Shown: piece by piece, positions 1 through 8,552 of the stretch
How the letters are laid out: each line of letters opens with the position of its first letter
How positions within the stretch are numbered: the stretch's first letter is position 1
From: Janibacter terrae NBRC 107853
GTDB taxonomy: Bacteria > Actinomycetota > Actinomycetes > Actinomycetales > Dermatophilaceae
Direction of reading: 5' to 3'
Length of the DNA stretch: 64,000 nucleotides
Assembly: GCF_001591405.1 (NCBI RefSeq)
Contig: NZ_BCUV01000007.1
Location: 1,178,001-1,242,000, forward strand
Translations under genes and position numbers: made by a program
Notes under the pieces: model-generated
The model's database searches: none
What the model was told of the DNA's origin: nothing
Seen by the model: the letters and a program-made list of their open reading frames with translations, nothing else

Positions 1-1787
1 ACGAAGCGCACCCGGGGGGAAGCGATGACCTGCTCCAGGGACGCATCGCCCCCGATGACCGTGACGGTCGTCGCGTCGGACCACGGGGCGGTCGCCAGCG
101 CCAGCGTCATCGCGGCCAGGGTCTCGCGGGTGTGCTCGCCGGCACCCACGACCGCGAAGGTGCGGGCCTGCGCGAGGTTGACGAGGACCTGGGCGCCCTC
201 GTCGTCCTGGCCGACGACGACCAGGGACGGGAAGGGGGCAGCGACCTCGGCGAGTGCCTGCCGGTCGAGCGTCACGGCCCGGTCGACGGCGAGGGTCCAC
301 AGCCGCGGGTCGGCGGTGGAGGTCCACGGCGCCGGCAGCCGCATGGGGTCGGCGAGCTGCACGTCGAGCTGCTCGCGGGTCATGCGGACCGAGTACAGCC
401 CGGGCAGGGCGCGGCCGGCGTCTGCTGCGGATGCGGCGACGTGGCGCAGCGCGAGGTCGATGCTCTCGGCGGTGTGACGGTCGGCCGCGAGCCGCAGGTC
501 CCGCTCGAGCCCGGTCGGGTCGGACCGGTCGGGCGTGCCCAGCCGCGCTGCGTGGCGGCGCCGCGCCAGGTCGACGAGCGCGACGAGGCCGGCGGCGGTG
601 AGGCCCGACAGGCCGAGGACGGTGCTGCCCCACTCGTCCGCGGGGTCTCCGGCGAGCGTCGGGTCGAGCGCACCCCGGTCGGTGTCGTCGGCGTCGTCCG
701 CGGTGGTGTCGGCAGCGGTGTCGCTGCCGAGGTTCGCGGCCGCGGTGTGGATGGTGGCGCCGGACCCGGCGCCGGCACCGGCCGCACCCGTCGTGGCGTC
801 CTTCGCAGCGGGGTCGGCGGCGGAGTCGGCGGTGGTGTCGGCGGCGGGCGGCGTCGTGGTCGCCGAGGCGTCCCCGTCGCCGGGCAGCTGGAGGGTCCAG
901 CCCGGCTTGATGAGGTCGGGGTCGGTCAGGCGGTCGCCGTCCGGCTGCTCGACCGAGCCGGTCGCATCGACGATCTCGGTGTAGCGGTCGCCCGACCCGA
1001 GCTCGTCCTCGGCGATGTCCCAGAGGGTGTCGCCCGCCTCGACGGTGCGGGTGTCCTCCGAGGGAGCGGTGTCGCTCGCTGCGTCAGCGGGCAGCTGCAG
1101 GGTCTGGCCGGGTGAGATCCAGTGAGAGGCCGGGATGGTGTCCCGGTTGAGGTCGACGATCTCGGTGTAGCGGGTGCCGTCACCGAGGCGCTGCTCGGCG
1201 ATCGACCACAGGCTCTCGCCCCGGGCGACCTCGTGGCTGACGCTCTCGCGGGTGTCGCTCGCCCGGTCCGCGGTGGGGGCATCGCTCGCGACCTGGTCCG
1301 CCACGGCGCCCGCAGCGGAGGTGGCCGCGAGACCACCTGCGAGGGCGGTCGAGGACGCTGTCGTGGACCCGACGTCGCCCGGCATGGGGGCGGCGCTGGC
1401 GGTCGCCCAGCTGCCGACCGCGGGGAGGCTGACGAAGAGCAGCGCCGCCGTGCCGACGACGTAGCGGGCGATGCCCTGCGGGAGCGAGAGGCCCGGCAGC
1501 TGGGGCACGTCGGTGCCGAGCAGCCGCGCCACGACCTCGAGGACGATCGAGAGGACGATGAAGAGCCATGCCAGCCACGCGGCGTAGCGGAAGATCGTGA
1601 TGAGCACGGCCCCGTCGTCCGGGGTCGTGACGGCGTCCCACATCTCGGCGGGGGAGACCCACCGATCGGGGACCGGGCCGGCGCCGATCTGGGACATCAG
1701 CCAGGGGAAACCGACGACCAGCAGGAGGATGCCGACCAGGGCCAGCAGGCCCTTGGCCCTAGCGGCAGGAGCCGTACGCTTGTTCAC
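1..1787 (-). CDS. LysM-domain membrane protein of the tad locus (3' part beyond window)
   Basis: About 595 residues are visible and the C-terminus lies off the left edge. Three hydrophobic segments (about residues 14-31, 62-86, 108-126) are followed by an Ala/Thr/Asp-rich linker and two LysM repeats, about 185-233 (VARGESLWSIAEQRLG) and 247-302 (VEAGDTLWDIAEDELG), then another membrane-like segment near residue 390. LysM modules bind peptidoglycan. In Actinobacteria, large proteins of this type near tad genes often carry a BTAD-like C-terminal region, which cannot be checked here. The GTG start at 1787 is preceded by an AGGAGAGGAG-like ribosome site and overlaps the end of the TadG-like gene by 29 bases, so co-expression with the pilus genes is likely. 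A role anchoring the pilus to the wall is inference. Confidence 0.8.
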   Translation of the reverse strand, partial: MNKRTAPAARAKGLLALVGILLLVVGFPWLMSQIGAGPVPDRWVSPAEMWDAVTTPDDGAVLITIFRYAAWLAWLFIVLSIVLEVVARLLGTDVPQLPGLSLPQGIARYVVGTAALLFVSLPAVGSWATASAAPMPGDVGSTTASSTALAGGLAATSAAGAVADQVASDAPTADRASDTRESVSHEVARGESLWSIAEQRLGDGTRYTEIVDLNRDTIPASHWISPGQTLQLPADAASDTAPSEDTRTVEAGDTLWDIAEDELGSGDRYTEIVDATGSVEQPDGDRLTDPDLIKPGWTLQLPGDGDASATTTPPAADTTADSAADPAAKDATTGAAGAGAGSGATIHTAAANLGSDTAADTTADDADDTDRGALDPTLAGDPADEWGSTVLGLSGLTAAGLVALVDLARRRHAARLGTPDRSDPTGLERDLRLAADRHTAESIDLALRHVAASAADAGRALPGLYSVRMTREQLDVQLADPMRLPAPWTSTADPRLWTLAVDRAVTLDRQALAEVAAPFPSLVVVGQDDEGAQVLVNLAQARTFAVVGAGEHTRETLAAMTLALATAPWSDATTVTVIGGDASLEQVIASPRVRF

Positions 1788-2247
1788 TGGGGTCGTACTC
1801 CTCTCCTGAGAGGTCGGTGCGGTACTGGTAGGCACTCGCCTCGCCGGTCAGCTGCTTGGAGCCCGCGCCGACGGCGCCGAGGAAGATCGGGTCGTACGTG
1901 ACGCTCGTGCGCACGGTGATGGCGTGGCCACCGTCGGTCACCTGCACGGACTCGAGCCTGACGTCGGTGGGGTTGTCGGCCATGAACTCCTGGGCGGCCA
2001 GCCGGGCCAGGGGAGCCGGCACCTCGACCTCCGCGCCCTGGATGGCGCACCCCTTGTCGATGGCCTGCCCCGCGTAGCGGGCTGTCTCGGCGGCGACGTC
2101 GTTGGCGCGCTGGAGGGCGCGCACCTGCCCGCCCCCGTCGACGACCAGGCCCACGAGCGGGATCGTCGCGATGACGGCGGAGACGAAGTAGGTGCTCAGC
2201 GAGCCGCGCTCGTCGCGCAGCCGCGTCCGGGACGTAGGGAGGGACAT
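1759..2247 (-). CDS. TadG-like pilus assembly protein
   Basis: 162 residues. A basic N-terminus (RTRLRDERG) precedes one hydrophobic helix (about 20-40), followed by an extracytoplasmic domain with two cysteines, one near the middle and one at the C-terminal end (SCR). The layout matches the third small protein of tad loci (TadG/pilus assembly). Unlike its two upstream neighbours it has Tyr, not Glu, at the fifth position after the Gly15-Ser16 junction, so prepilin-type cleavage and assembly are less likely and it may stay a membrane anchor. The start ATG overlaps the preceding TGA by one base, so it is translationally coupled. TadE/F/G members diverge strongly and the exact subfamily is uncertain. 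Confidence 0.7.
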   Translation of the reverse strand: MSLPTSRTRLRDERGSLSTYFVSAVIATIPLVGLVVDGGGQVRALQRANDVAAETARYAGQAIDKGCAIQGAEVEVPAPLARLAAQEFMADNPTDVRLESVQVTDGGHAITVRTSVTYDPIFLGAVGAGSKQLTGEASAYQYRTDLSGEEYDPSEQAYGSCR

Positions 2248-2681
2248 CAGCGCTCCCGGTAGGTGTCGACGGGGCTCTTGGCGGAGGCCTCGACCGTGCG
2301 GGCGCCGTCGATCCCCGGGAGACCGAGGCCGCTCAGGTCGACCTTGCAGGTGACCGTGGCCGTGACGGACTGGCCGACGACGCCGGGATCGGTGTCCTTG
2401 CCGGTGAGGTCGAGGGCGACGTCCAGCTGGGTGCACTGGGTGCCCTGCTCGTCGAGGACCCGGGCCGCGGCCTCGCGGCCACGCTCCTCGGAGTCGCCCC
2501 CGCGCTCGATCGTCACGCTGCGTGCGGCCGCGCTCGCGGCCGACTGCATGGTCTGGTTGGCGATGGCGAGGCGCCCGCCCATGACGAGCAGCCCGAGCAG
2601 GAGCATGAAGGCCGGACCGAGGATGACCAGCTCGATGCTCGCCGAGCCGCGGTCGCCGGCCCATCGGCGCGGGGTCACCAC
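2247..2681 (-). CDS. TadE-family pseudopilin (second copy)
   Basis: 144 residues from a GTG start. Arg/Gly-rich N-terminus, then DRGSASIELVILGPAFMLLL: Gly12 followed by Ser with Glu17 at mature position +5, the classic type IV prepilin/pseudopilin processing motif, and one hydrophobic helix. The remainder is a small extracellular domain with two cysteines (TQCTQ and TVTCKV) that could form a disulfide. Family knowledge: TadE/TadF are minor pseudopilins needed for Flp pilus assembly. The first seven bases overlap the end of the upstream TadE gene. A second GTG three bases downstream (2678) is an equally possible start. Confidence 0.75.
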   Translation of the reverse strand: MVTPRRWAGDRGSASIELVILGPAFMLLLGLLVMGGRLAIANQTMQSAASAAARSVTIERGGDSEERGREAAARVLDEQGTQCTQLDVALDLTGKDTDPGVVGQSVTATVTCKVDLSGLGLPGIDGARTVEASAKSPVDTYRER

Positions 2682-3121
2682 GTGACACCACCCCCGGAGT
2701 CCTCTGCCCCGGTGAACTCCTCGATCGGGCGCGTGGAGGACTGCTCGACCGTCGGGTCCCACCCGGGGACGAGCGACATCGTCGTCCCGCGGACCTCCAC
2801 GGTCACCGTCCCGGCGACCTGGTCGCGCTCGATCCGCACCTCAGGACGTTCGAGCAGGCCCTCACCGCCGGCCTTGCGGGCGAAGGCCAACGCGGCCGAC
2901 CTCCCGTCGGCGTCGGTGGCCCGGAACGCGGCCGCTCCCCGCGCGCCGTCCTGGGCCGCGGCCATGGCCACGGTGCGGCCCTGGTAGTACACGGCGCCCT
3001 GGACGGCGAGCAGCAGCATGCTCAGGGCGAGGGGCAGGAGGACGACGAGCTCGAGCGTCAGCGCGCCTCGGTCGGAGCGCCAGCGCTCCGACCGTGATCG
3101 GCGTCCCCTGCCTGCGGTCAT
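2675..3121 (-). CDS. tadE: TadE-family pseudopilin (first copy)
   Basis: 148 residues. A basic leader ends in SDRG19, followed by ALTLELVVLLPLALSMLLLA, which puts Glu24 at +5 of the predicted mature protein, as in TadE pseudopilins. One membrane helix is followed by an extracytoplasmic domain of about 100 residues. It lies four bases after the pilin gene and overlaps the next TadE-like gene, so the three form one transcription unit with the pilin. The presumed function is a minor pilin or assembly platform part of the Flp pilus; a prepilin peptidase (TadV) is needed to process it, and none is encoded in this window. Confidence 0.85.
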   Translation of the reverse strand: MTAGRGRRSRSERWRSDRGALTLELVVLLPLALSMLLLAVQGAVYYQGRTVAMAAAQDGARGAAAFRATDADGRSAALAFARKAGGEGLLERPEVRIERDQVAGTVTVEVRGTTMSLVPGWDPTVEQSSTRPIEEFTGAEDSGGGVTW

Positions 3122-3125
3122 GTGA

Positions 3126-3338
3126 TCAGTTGATCTCGCTGGTCTTGCGCTGGACGAAGGTCTTGATCGCGGTGAAGACGATGCCGACGACGGTGATGGC
3201 CGCCACGGCCCAGAGCACCTGCTCGATGGTGATCGACCCGCGGTCCTGGCGGGCGCGGTCGATGACGTCGGCCTGGCGGTCGAGGTAGTCCATGGTCTGG
3301 GCGCCCAGAACCTGGAACGTCGCGAACAGCTGGATCAT
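3126..3338 (-). CDS. flp: Flp-type (type IVb) pilin
   Basis: 70 residues. A 34-residue leader ends DRARQDRG34, then the mature sequence SITIEQVLWAVAAITVVGIV with Glu39 at +5, a typical Flp processing site and hydrophobic assembly helix, and a short charged C-terminus. This is presumably the major pilin polymerised by the TadA-TadB-TadC motor encoded just upstream. The ATG at 3338 has GGGAG about eight bases before it; longer upstream in-frame starts lack this. It is separated from tadC by 128 bases containing its own likely promoter, which would allow the pilin to be made in excess over the motor proteins, as is usual for pilins. Confidence 0.85.
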   Translation of the reverse strand: MIQLFATFQVLGAQTMDYLDRQADVIDRARQDRGSITIEQVLWAVAAITVVGIVFTAIKTFVQRKTSEIN

Positions 3339-3402
3339 GGTGAGTGCTCCCGGATGACGTGAGGTGACGCCCGGGGCTGGCGTGTCCCCCCGGACGGGCC
3401 CA

Positions 3403-3431
3403 AGGCTATCGGAGTCCTCCCGGGGACCCAA
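3403..3431 (-). promoter_or_regulatory. candidate promoter of the flp pilin operon
   Basis: Read on the minus strand: -35 TTGGGT (3426-3431), 17-base spacer, -10 TAGCCT (3403-3408), about 65 bases before the pilin start. The same -10 hexamer occurs before cpaB. Assignment by sequence resemblance only. Confidence 0.45.
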
Positions 3432-3466
3432 GGAGAGAACTCCCCGTCATCGCACGTCGACGGGGC

Positions 3467-4378
3467 TCAGGTGCCCCAGACCTCGAGCAGCGCCGGTGTG
3501 ACGAGGATGATCATGAAGATCAGACCCAGCGCCGACATCGGCAGGGACATGCGCTCCCCGGTCGCGTTGGCCTCCGCGAGGGCGGAGTTGAGCTCGGCGG
3601 TCCGCATGGACTGCGAGCGGGAGCGCAGGGTCGCGTAGACCTGCGCCCCCTCCTCGCCGGACAGGCGCATGATGTCCGCCAGGTCGGCGAGCTCGGGCAG
3701 GCCCAGCTCGTCGGAGAGCTTGCGCAGGGCGTCCCACGGGGGCAGGCCCGACCAGCGGGAGCGCGCCAGCTCGGTGGCCAGGCGCCGGAAGACCCACGAG
3801 TCGCCGATGTTCGCGGCGATCTCCATGGCCTGCCGCGGCCCCGACCCGCTGTTGCGCTCCAGGGCCACGAGGTCGATGTACGAGGCGAGGGCGCGGCCGA
3901 ACTCCTTGCGGGCGGCCTTGGCGTCGTCCTTGATGTTGTAGTCCGGGAGGAAGAACATCGCGATGGCGCCGACGACGCTGGCTCCGGGTGCCACGATCCA
4001 CGGCAGGCCGAGGCCGAAGGTCTGGAGGATCAAGATCACCAGCACGGGCAGGAAGGCGCCGAGGATGGCGAAGAGCACCTTCTCGCCGTAGAAGCGGTGG
4101 ACCGGCACGCGCATCAGCGCCAGCTCCCGGTACGGCGGGGCGGCCAGCGAGTCGAGGGGCAGCGTGCGCATGGCCCAGCGGCCGAGCCGGTCCCGGGAGT
4201 CGCCGTCGGTCTCCGTCTCCGCTGCGACGGCGGCGCCGGAGAGGCTGCGGTCGGAGGAGAGGCGGTCGAGGGCGGTCGCCAGGTCGACCTGCGCGGGCCG
4301 GATCCGCCAGATGAGCAGCGAGACCCCCAGGCCCACGAGGGCACCCGCGAGCATCGCGATCTGCAGGGACGTGGTCAC
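3467..4378 (-). CDS. tadC: Tad secretion inner-membrane platform protein TadC
   Basis: 303 residues from a GTG overlapping the tadB stop (GTGA). N-terminal membrane helix, then a T2SSF/GspF-type domain with a pair of helices around residues 95-140 and a final C-terminal helix ending LLEVWGT. TadB and TadC form the inner-membrane platform on which the TadA ATPase acts to assemble Flp pili. The order tadA-tadB-tadC with overlapping ends is the usual one. Assignment as TadC rather than TadB rests on position after tadB and on the C-terminal GLIFMIILVTPALLEVWG segment. Confidence 0.88.
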   Translation of the reverse strand: MTTSLQIAMLAGALVGLGVSLLIWRIRPAQVDLATALDRLSSDRSLSGAAVAAETETDGDSRDRLGRWAMRTLPLDSLAAPPYRELALMRVPVHRFYGEKVLFAILGAFLPVLVILILQTFGLGLPWIVAPGASVVGAIAMFFLPDYNIKDDAKAARKEFGRALASYIDLVALERNSGSGPRQAMEIAANIGDSWVFRRLATELARSRWSGLPPWDALRKLSDELGLPELADLADIMRLSGEEGAQVYATLRSRSQSMRTAELNSALAEANATGERMSLPMSALGLIFMIILVTPALLEVWGT

Positions 4379-5250
4379 GGCTGGGCCTCCCGGGCGACCT
4401 CGTTGCCGATGAACCGAGGCAGCTTCTTGCCCTTCGCCATCGACTTCATCCACACGAGCGCGGCGACGTAGGCGGCGAGGAGCACGGCGAGGAGGAGCTG
4501 GCCGATCCCGCTGCGGTACGGGTCGAGCATGTCCGTGAAGAAGAACAGCACGACGAGGACCACGAGCGTGATGATCGTGACCCAGCGGGCGGTGGCCCGT
4601 GGCTTCGCCCGGTCCGCCTCGACCATCCGGCGGGAGCGGACGTCCTCGCCGACGGAGACGGCCACCGACTCGAGGACGCTCGCCAGGCCCGCACCGCGAC
4701 GCTGGGCGCCGAGCAGCAGGTTGGCGGCGAGCAGGTCGCCGGTCGAGTCGTCGAGGTCGTCGGCGAAGGCGCGCAGCGCCTCCTCCGTGGGCCAGCGCGC
4801 CCGCAGTCGGGCGGCGAGCAGGTTGACCTCCGGCTGGATCTCCTTGGGTGCCGACCGCAGCGTCGCGACGATCGCCTGCTCGAGGCCGACCCCGACGGTG
4901 AGGACGCCGGCGAGCGAGCGGGTCCACTCCTCCATGGCCTCCAGGCGGTCGACCTGGGCGGCGGCGTCCCCCGAGCTCAGCAGCCACGGCAGGCCGATGA
5001 TGGCGGCGGGGATGAGGACGATGGCGATGACCCACCCGGTCACCAGGGCGAAGAGGAGGCCGGCCAGGACCCCGACGATGATGATCTGCTGCGTCCGTCG
5101 CGGCAGCCGGTCCCACGCGCTGTCGCGGGCACCCGCGGCCACCTTGACCTTCTTGGCTCGCGGTGGCACCTTGCGCAGGCCCTCGACGAGGAGGATCAGG
5201 CCAGCCACGACCAGGGCGCCCATGAGTGCCCCGATCATCCAGGGGCTCAC
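4375..5250 (-). CDS. tadB: Tad secretion inner-membrane platform protein TadB
   Basis: 291 residues from a GTG start overlapping the tadA stop. N-terminal helix (WMIGALMGALVVAGLILLV), a second hydrophobic pair around residues 55-85, then the T2SSF cytoplasmic domain (EEWTRSLAGVLTVGVGLEQAI), and two C-terminal helices separated by DMLDPYRSGIGQ. This is the typical TadB arrangement. It would sit in the cytoplasmic membrane and couple TadA ATP hydrolysis to pilin extraction. A leftward GTGA junction couples it to tadC. Confidence 0.88.
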   Translation of the reverse strand: MSPWMIGALMGALVVAGLILLVEGLRKVPPRAKKVKVAAGARDSAWDRLPRRTQQIIIVGVLAGLLFALVTGWVIAIVLIPAAIIGLPWLLSSGDAAAQVDRLEAMEEWTRSLAGVLTVGVGLEQAIVATLRSAPKEIQPEVNLLAARLRARWPTEEALRAFADDLDDSTGDLLAANLLLGAQRRGAGLASVLESVAVSVGEDVRSRRMVEADRAKPRATARWVTIITLVVLVVLFFFTDMLDPYRSGIGQLLLAVLLAAYVAALVWMKSMAKGKKLPRFIGNEVAREAQP

Positions 5251-6869
5251 GGTGCGCCCGCCCGGGCGAAGTACCCCTCGATGTCGAACCCCCACCGCGC
5301 CAGGGCCCGGTAGTCGTCGGGCAGGATGCCCGGCGTCGGCGGCCCGCCGTGCGGGCTGGGCTGGAAGACGTGGGTGGTCGCCGGACCGTCCTCGCCGGGA
5401 TGGATGACGATGATCTCGCTGATGTAGCGCTCGCGGCGCGCCTGGCCGTCCTCCGTCGGGGTCGTGTCGAGCTGGACCTGGACGATGACGTCGATGTGCT
5501 CGGCGATCGCCCGCTGGGCGTACGCCTCGGTGACGTGCGAGCCGGCCTCCATGGCGCAGGTGACGAGCTTGCGGATCGCGCCGATGGCGTTGGCCGAGTG
5601 GGTCGTGCTGATCGAGCCGGACCCGGACTGCATCGCCTTGATCATCGCGAGGACCTCGCGACCGCGGACCTCACCGACGATCTGCCGGGAGAGGTTGAAC
5701 CGGAAGGAGTCGTAGAGCAGGTCGTCGAGCGGGATCTCACCGGCCTGACGACCGTCGGGGCCGACCTCCCCGGACCCGGGGCGGGACTCCCACGCCACGA
5801 TGCGGCGGTGCTTGTCGGGCAGCTCGTGCAGGTGCAGCTCGTACTCGGTCTCGAAGGTGCCGATGCGCTCCCACGGGTCGAGCTCGGCGCACAGGGCGCG
5901 GACCATCGTCGTCTTGCCGGCGCCCTGGGCGCCCGCGACGACGATGCTCTTCTTCGCCTTGACGGCCGCCCGCAGGAAGGAGACGGCGACGGAGTCGAGC
6001 ATCCCGCGCGCGGACAGCTCCTCGAGCGTGATCTCGCGCAGCCGGTGGCGACGGATGACGAGCGAAGGGCGCGGCGTCACCCACGCGGTCGCGGCCAGTC
6101 GTGCCCCGCCGTCGAGGCGCATGTGCAGGCGCGGCTGCGCCTCGGAGAAGGGACGGGCGTTGACCTCCGAGCGCGAGGCGAGGAAGACGAGGAAGTCGAT
6201 GAGCTCCTGGTCGTTCTCCGCGACGGGCGGGCCGGGGCGCAGGGTCCCGTCGGTGTACTCGAGGAGCACGTTGTCGCAGCCGGTGATCTCGATGTTCTCC
6301 ACGCGCTCGTCGTCGACGAGGGGCTGGAGCCTGCCGAGGCCGAAGAGGGCGTCGAAGACGGCCTGACCGATGCGGTCCTGCTCGTCGATCGACCACGCGC
6401 GGCGACCGACGGCGAGGTTGTTGGCGGCCGTGGTCTGCAGCAGCTCGACGATGATCGAGCGGCCGAGCTCCCGCTGCGCCGCGGGCTCGATGTGCTGGCG
6501 GTCCTGCAAGGCACCGGTGAGCATCTCGGAGGCCTGCGTGCGCAGCTCGGCCACCTGCGACCAGTCGACCTCGCTCGCGTGGGCGACGTCCGCGCTCAGC
6601 CGCTGGGCGGGGACGGTCGGGAGCGTCGCAGTGGCGGGCATGGAGGGCATGGAGGCCGTGGCACTCGCGGGCGCCATCCCCCACGTGGGCGGCGGGGGTG
6701 TGTGCTCGGGGGCGGCGTGCCGGTCGTACGGCGAGACGGAGCCTGCGCCGGCGGCGAGACGCTGCGCGACCTCGTCCCGAGGGTGGGTGCGCTCGTCCGG
6801 GTCGGGCTGCGCGGCGAAGAGCGGCAGGGCGGTCGGGTCGTCAGGGCGGCCGCCGGGAGGGGTGGTCAC
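5247..6869 (-). CDS. tadA: Tad pilus assembly ATPase TadA/CpaF
   Basis: 540 residues. The first 110 residues are Pro/Ala-rich and low in complexity; the rest is a CpaF-type secretion ATPase with Walker A GAQGAGKTT near residue 310, a Walker B/Asp-box region (FNLSRQIVGEVRGREVLAMI) and a His box (STTHSANAIGAIRKL). It powers Flp pilin export and polymerisation. The GTG start at 6869 overlaps the upstream stop as GTGA, like the other junctions in this operon. The extended N-terminus is longer than in minimal CpaF proteins and may interact with the CpaE-like partner; that is inference. Confidence 0.93.
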   Translation of the reverse strand: MTTPPGGRPDDPTALPLFAAQPDPDERTHPRDEVAQRLAAGAGSVSPYDRHAAPEHTPPPPTWGMAPASATASMPSMPATATLPTVPAQRLSADVAHASEVDWSQVAELRTQASEMLTGALQDRQHIEPAAQRELGRSIIVELLQTTAANNLAVGRRAWSIDEQDRIGQAVFDALFGLGRLQPLVDDERVENIEITGCDNVLLEYTDGTLRPGPPVAENDQELIDFLVFLASRSEVNARPFSEAQPRLHMRLDGGARLAATAWVTPRPSLVIRRHRLREITLEELSARGMLDSVAVSFLRAAVKAKKSIVVAGAQGAGKTTMVRALCAELDPWERIGTFETEYELHLHELPDKHRRIVAWESRPGSGEVGPDGRQAGEIPLDDLLYDSFRFNLSRQIVGEVRGREVLAMIKAMQSGSGSISTTHSANAIGAIRKLVTCAMEAGSHVTEAYAQRAIAEHIDVIVQVQLDTTPTEDGQARRERYISEIIVIHPGEDGPATTHVFQPSPHGGPPTPGILPDDYRALARWGFDIEGYFARAGAP

Positions 6870-7660
6870 TGGGTCCCCCCTTCGTGGACGCGCTGGCCCA
6901 GGCGTTGGCGGTTGCCCGCGATGAGGCCCTGGACCGAGCTCACGGTCGCCCGGAGCGAGCGGTTGAGCGGGCCGGTGGCGAAGTTCTTCCTCGGGCGCGT
7001 GCCCGCGTAGTACACGGACGCCGCCTCGGGGTCGAAGGGCAGCTCGGCGATGACCGGCAGCCCGAGGACCGAGCGGATCTCCCGGCTGGTGTACGGCCGG
7101 CCCGGGCCGACGAGCAGGACACCCAGCTGGTGCGCGGCCCCGACGGAGGCCATCTGCTCGCGGAGCGAGTGAGCCCAGGCGCGCGCACCCGCGACGGCCG
7201 GCAGGTCGCTCCGCAGGACGAGCAGCGACATGTCGGACGAGCGCACGATCGGCAGCGGCGCGTGGGCCAGACCGACGCGTCCGGCGTCGACGACGACGTC
7301 GACGCCGCGCTGCTCCATGCCGCGCAGGACCCCCGAGAGCGGTTCCCACAGATTGGTCATCGACGCCGCCTGCTGGTGGGAGCGGATGCCGGGGACGAAC
7401 TCCACGGACGACCCCGGCAGGGTCATCGACACGGTGGCGATCGCGGAGCCGAGGTTGCCGACGCGGTTGGCGACGGCGAGGTCGAGCAGCCCGCGGTCAT
7501 GGGCGGTCTGCCCCTGCAGGTAGCCCGCGAGCACCGACGAGGACCCCGACGGGTCGGCGTCGACGAGCATGACGTGGCGCTGCCAGGCGAGGGCCAGCCC
7601 GAGCGAGGAGACCGTGACGCCCGGCGAGCCCGAGGCGGAGAAGAGGGTGACGACTGCCAT
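6866..7660 (-). CDS. CpaE/TadZ-like P-loop protein with degenerate Walker A
   Basis: 264 residues, MinD/ParA fold as in CpaE/TadZ, which localises Tad pili. The N-terminus reads VTLFSASGSPGVTVSSLGLAL where a true deviant Walker A would be KGGVGKT; both lysines are missing, although the rest of the fold (MLVDADPSG, VVVDAGRVG, LLVLRSDLPAVAGAR) is retained. Nucleotide hydrolysis is therefore doubtful, which also occurs in some TadZ proteins. It lacks the N-terminal receiver domain of longer CpaE proteins. The start ATG overlaps the cpaB-like stop (TGATG) and the stop overlaps tadA. Confidence 0.8.
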   Translation of the reverse strand: MAVVTLFSASGSPGVTVSSLGLALAWQRHVMLVDADPSGSSSVLAGYLQGQTAHDRGLLDLAVANRVGNLGSAIATVSMTLPGSSVEFVPGIRSHQQAASMTNLWEPLSGVLRGMEQRGVDVVVDAGRVGLAHAPLPIVRSSDMSLLVLRSDLPAVAGARAWAHSLREQMASVGAAHQLGVLLVGPGRPYTSREIRSVLGLPVIAELPFDPEAASVYYAGTRPRKNFATGPLNRSLRATVSSVQGLIAGNRQRLGQRVHEGGTQ

Positions 7661-8427
7661 CAGCTGCTCGTGCTGCTCGAGCTCGGGGACGTGGACCCGG
7701 TGGACCCCGTGTCCTCGGAGGCACCGGCGTCCGAGCCGGTCTGCGCGGACGCGACCTGGATCGCGACCTCCTGCCGGGAGGCGGCCGCGGTGATGGCCTT
7801 GGCCTGGCTCTCGGGGACCTCGACGTCGACGAGGCGGGTCTGGCCGTCCTCCGACATCCGCGCGCTCAGGACGTACCCGGCGACCGGCTCCTGCGGGGCC
7901 CCCGCGTCCGCGCTCGCCGGGACGATGACGACCTCGATCGGCTCGCCGTTGCGCAGCTCGCCGGCGATGGACTGCCCGGGCATCAGGGCGAGACCGACCT
8001 CGCGGTGCCCGGCGCGGGGGGCGATCTCCGCGGCCACCGACTCCCGGGTGACGAGGGACCCCTTCGCCATGTCGACCGTGGCGTAGGTGCCGACGATGAC
8101 GCCCTGCTGGCTCCACAGGACCGGGGAGATCGCGCCGTCCCGCTTGAGCTGGGTGCGCACCAGGTCGGTCTCCTGGATCTGCTCGCCGCGCTGGACGTCC
8201 TCGCGCACGGCGACATAGGACTCGGTGCCGGAGAGCGACGACAGCAGCCACGCGCCGAGGAGCGCGCCCAGCGCGATGAGCAGGACCGAGAGCGCGACGA
8301 GCATCGGGCGACGGCGCAGCTTCGGCGGCTCCGGCGCGGTGGCGAGCTCGACGTTGCTCGAGTCCTTGCCCGAGCGGGTGCGTCGGGTGGCCTGCTCGGG
8401 GGGCGGCTCGGGCGTGGGGGCGGTCAT
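7660..8427 (-). CDS. SAF-domain protein, CpaB/RcpC-like
   Basis: 255 residues. A Pro/Arg-rich cytoplasmic N-terminus, one membrane helix (about 42-64), then a SAF domain (VAVREDVQRGEQIQETDLVR and following) and a Ser/Thr-rich C-terminal tail. SAF proteins in tad loci (CpaB/RcpC) are thought to bind peptidoglycan and align the pilus. First gene of the operon; the ATG has GGGAGA eight bases upstream. The outer-membrane secretin (RcpA/CpaC) found in Gram-negatives is absent, as expected for a monoderm. Confidence 0.82.
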   Translation of the reverse strand: MTAPTPEPPPEQATRRTRSGKDSSNVELATAPEPPKLRRRPMLVALSVLLIALGALLGAWLLSSLSGTESYVAVREDVQRGEQIQETDLVRTQLKRDGAISPVLWSQQGVIVGTYATVDMAKGSLVTRESVAAEIAPRAGHREVGLALMPGQSIAGELRNGEPIEVVIVPASADAGAPQEPVAGYVLSARMSEDGQTRLVDVEVPESQAKAITAAASRQEVAIQVASAQTGSDAGASEDTGSTGSTSPSSSSTSS

Positions 8428-8495
8428 CGGTGGGTCTCCCTGGTGCGTACGTGCCCGAGGGAAGTCGTCGGCACCGCCCCCGGATGTCCGGGTTC

Positions 8496-8524
8496 AGGCT
8501 AGGGCACGGTGGGCACGTGGTCAT
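8496..8524 (-). promoter_or_regulatory. candidate promoter of the tad motor operon
   Basis: Minus strand: -35-like ATGACC (8519-8524), 17-base spacer, -10 TAGCCT (8496-8501), about 70 bases before the cpaB-like start. The -10 is identical to that before flp, the -35 is weak. Confidence 0.35.
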
Positions 8525-8552
8525 CCGCGGGCGACGCGGGCACGATGGGGAC

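Noticed and set aside
1-6900. Apparent absence of the CGAAGGG word from the tad region, suggesting foreign origin
   Set aside because: Rescanning found copies at 4430, 6063 and 6878, so the claim of depletion does not hold.
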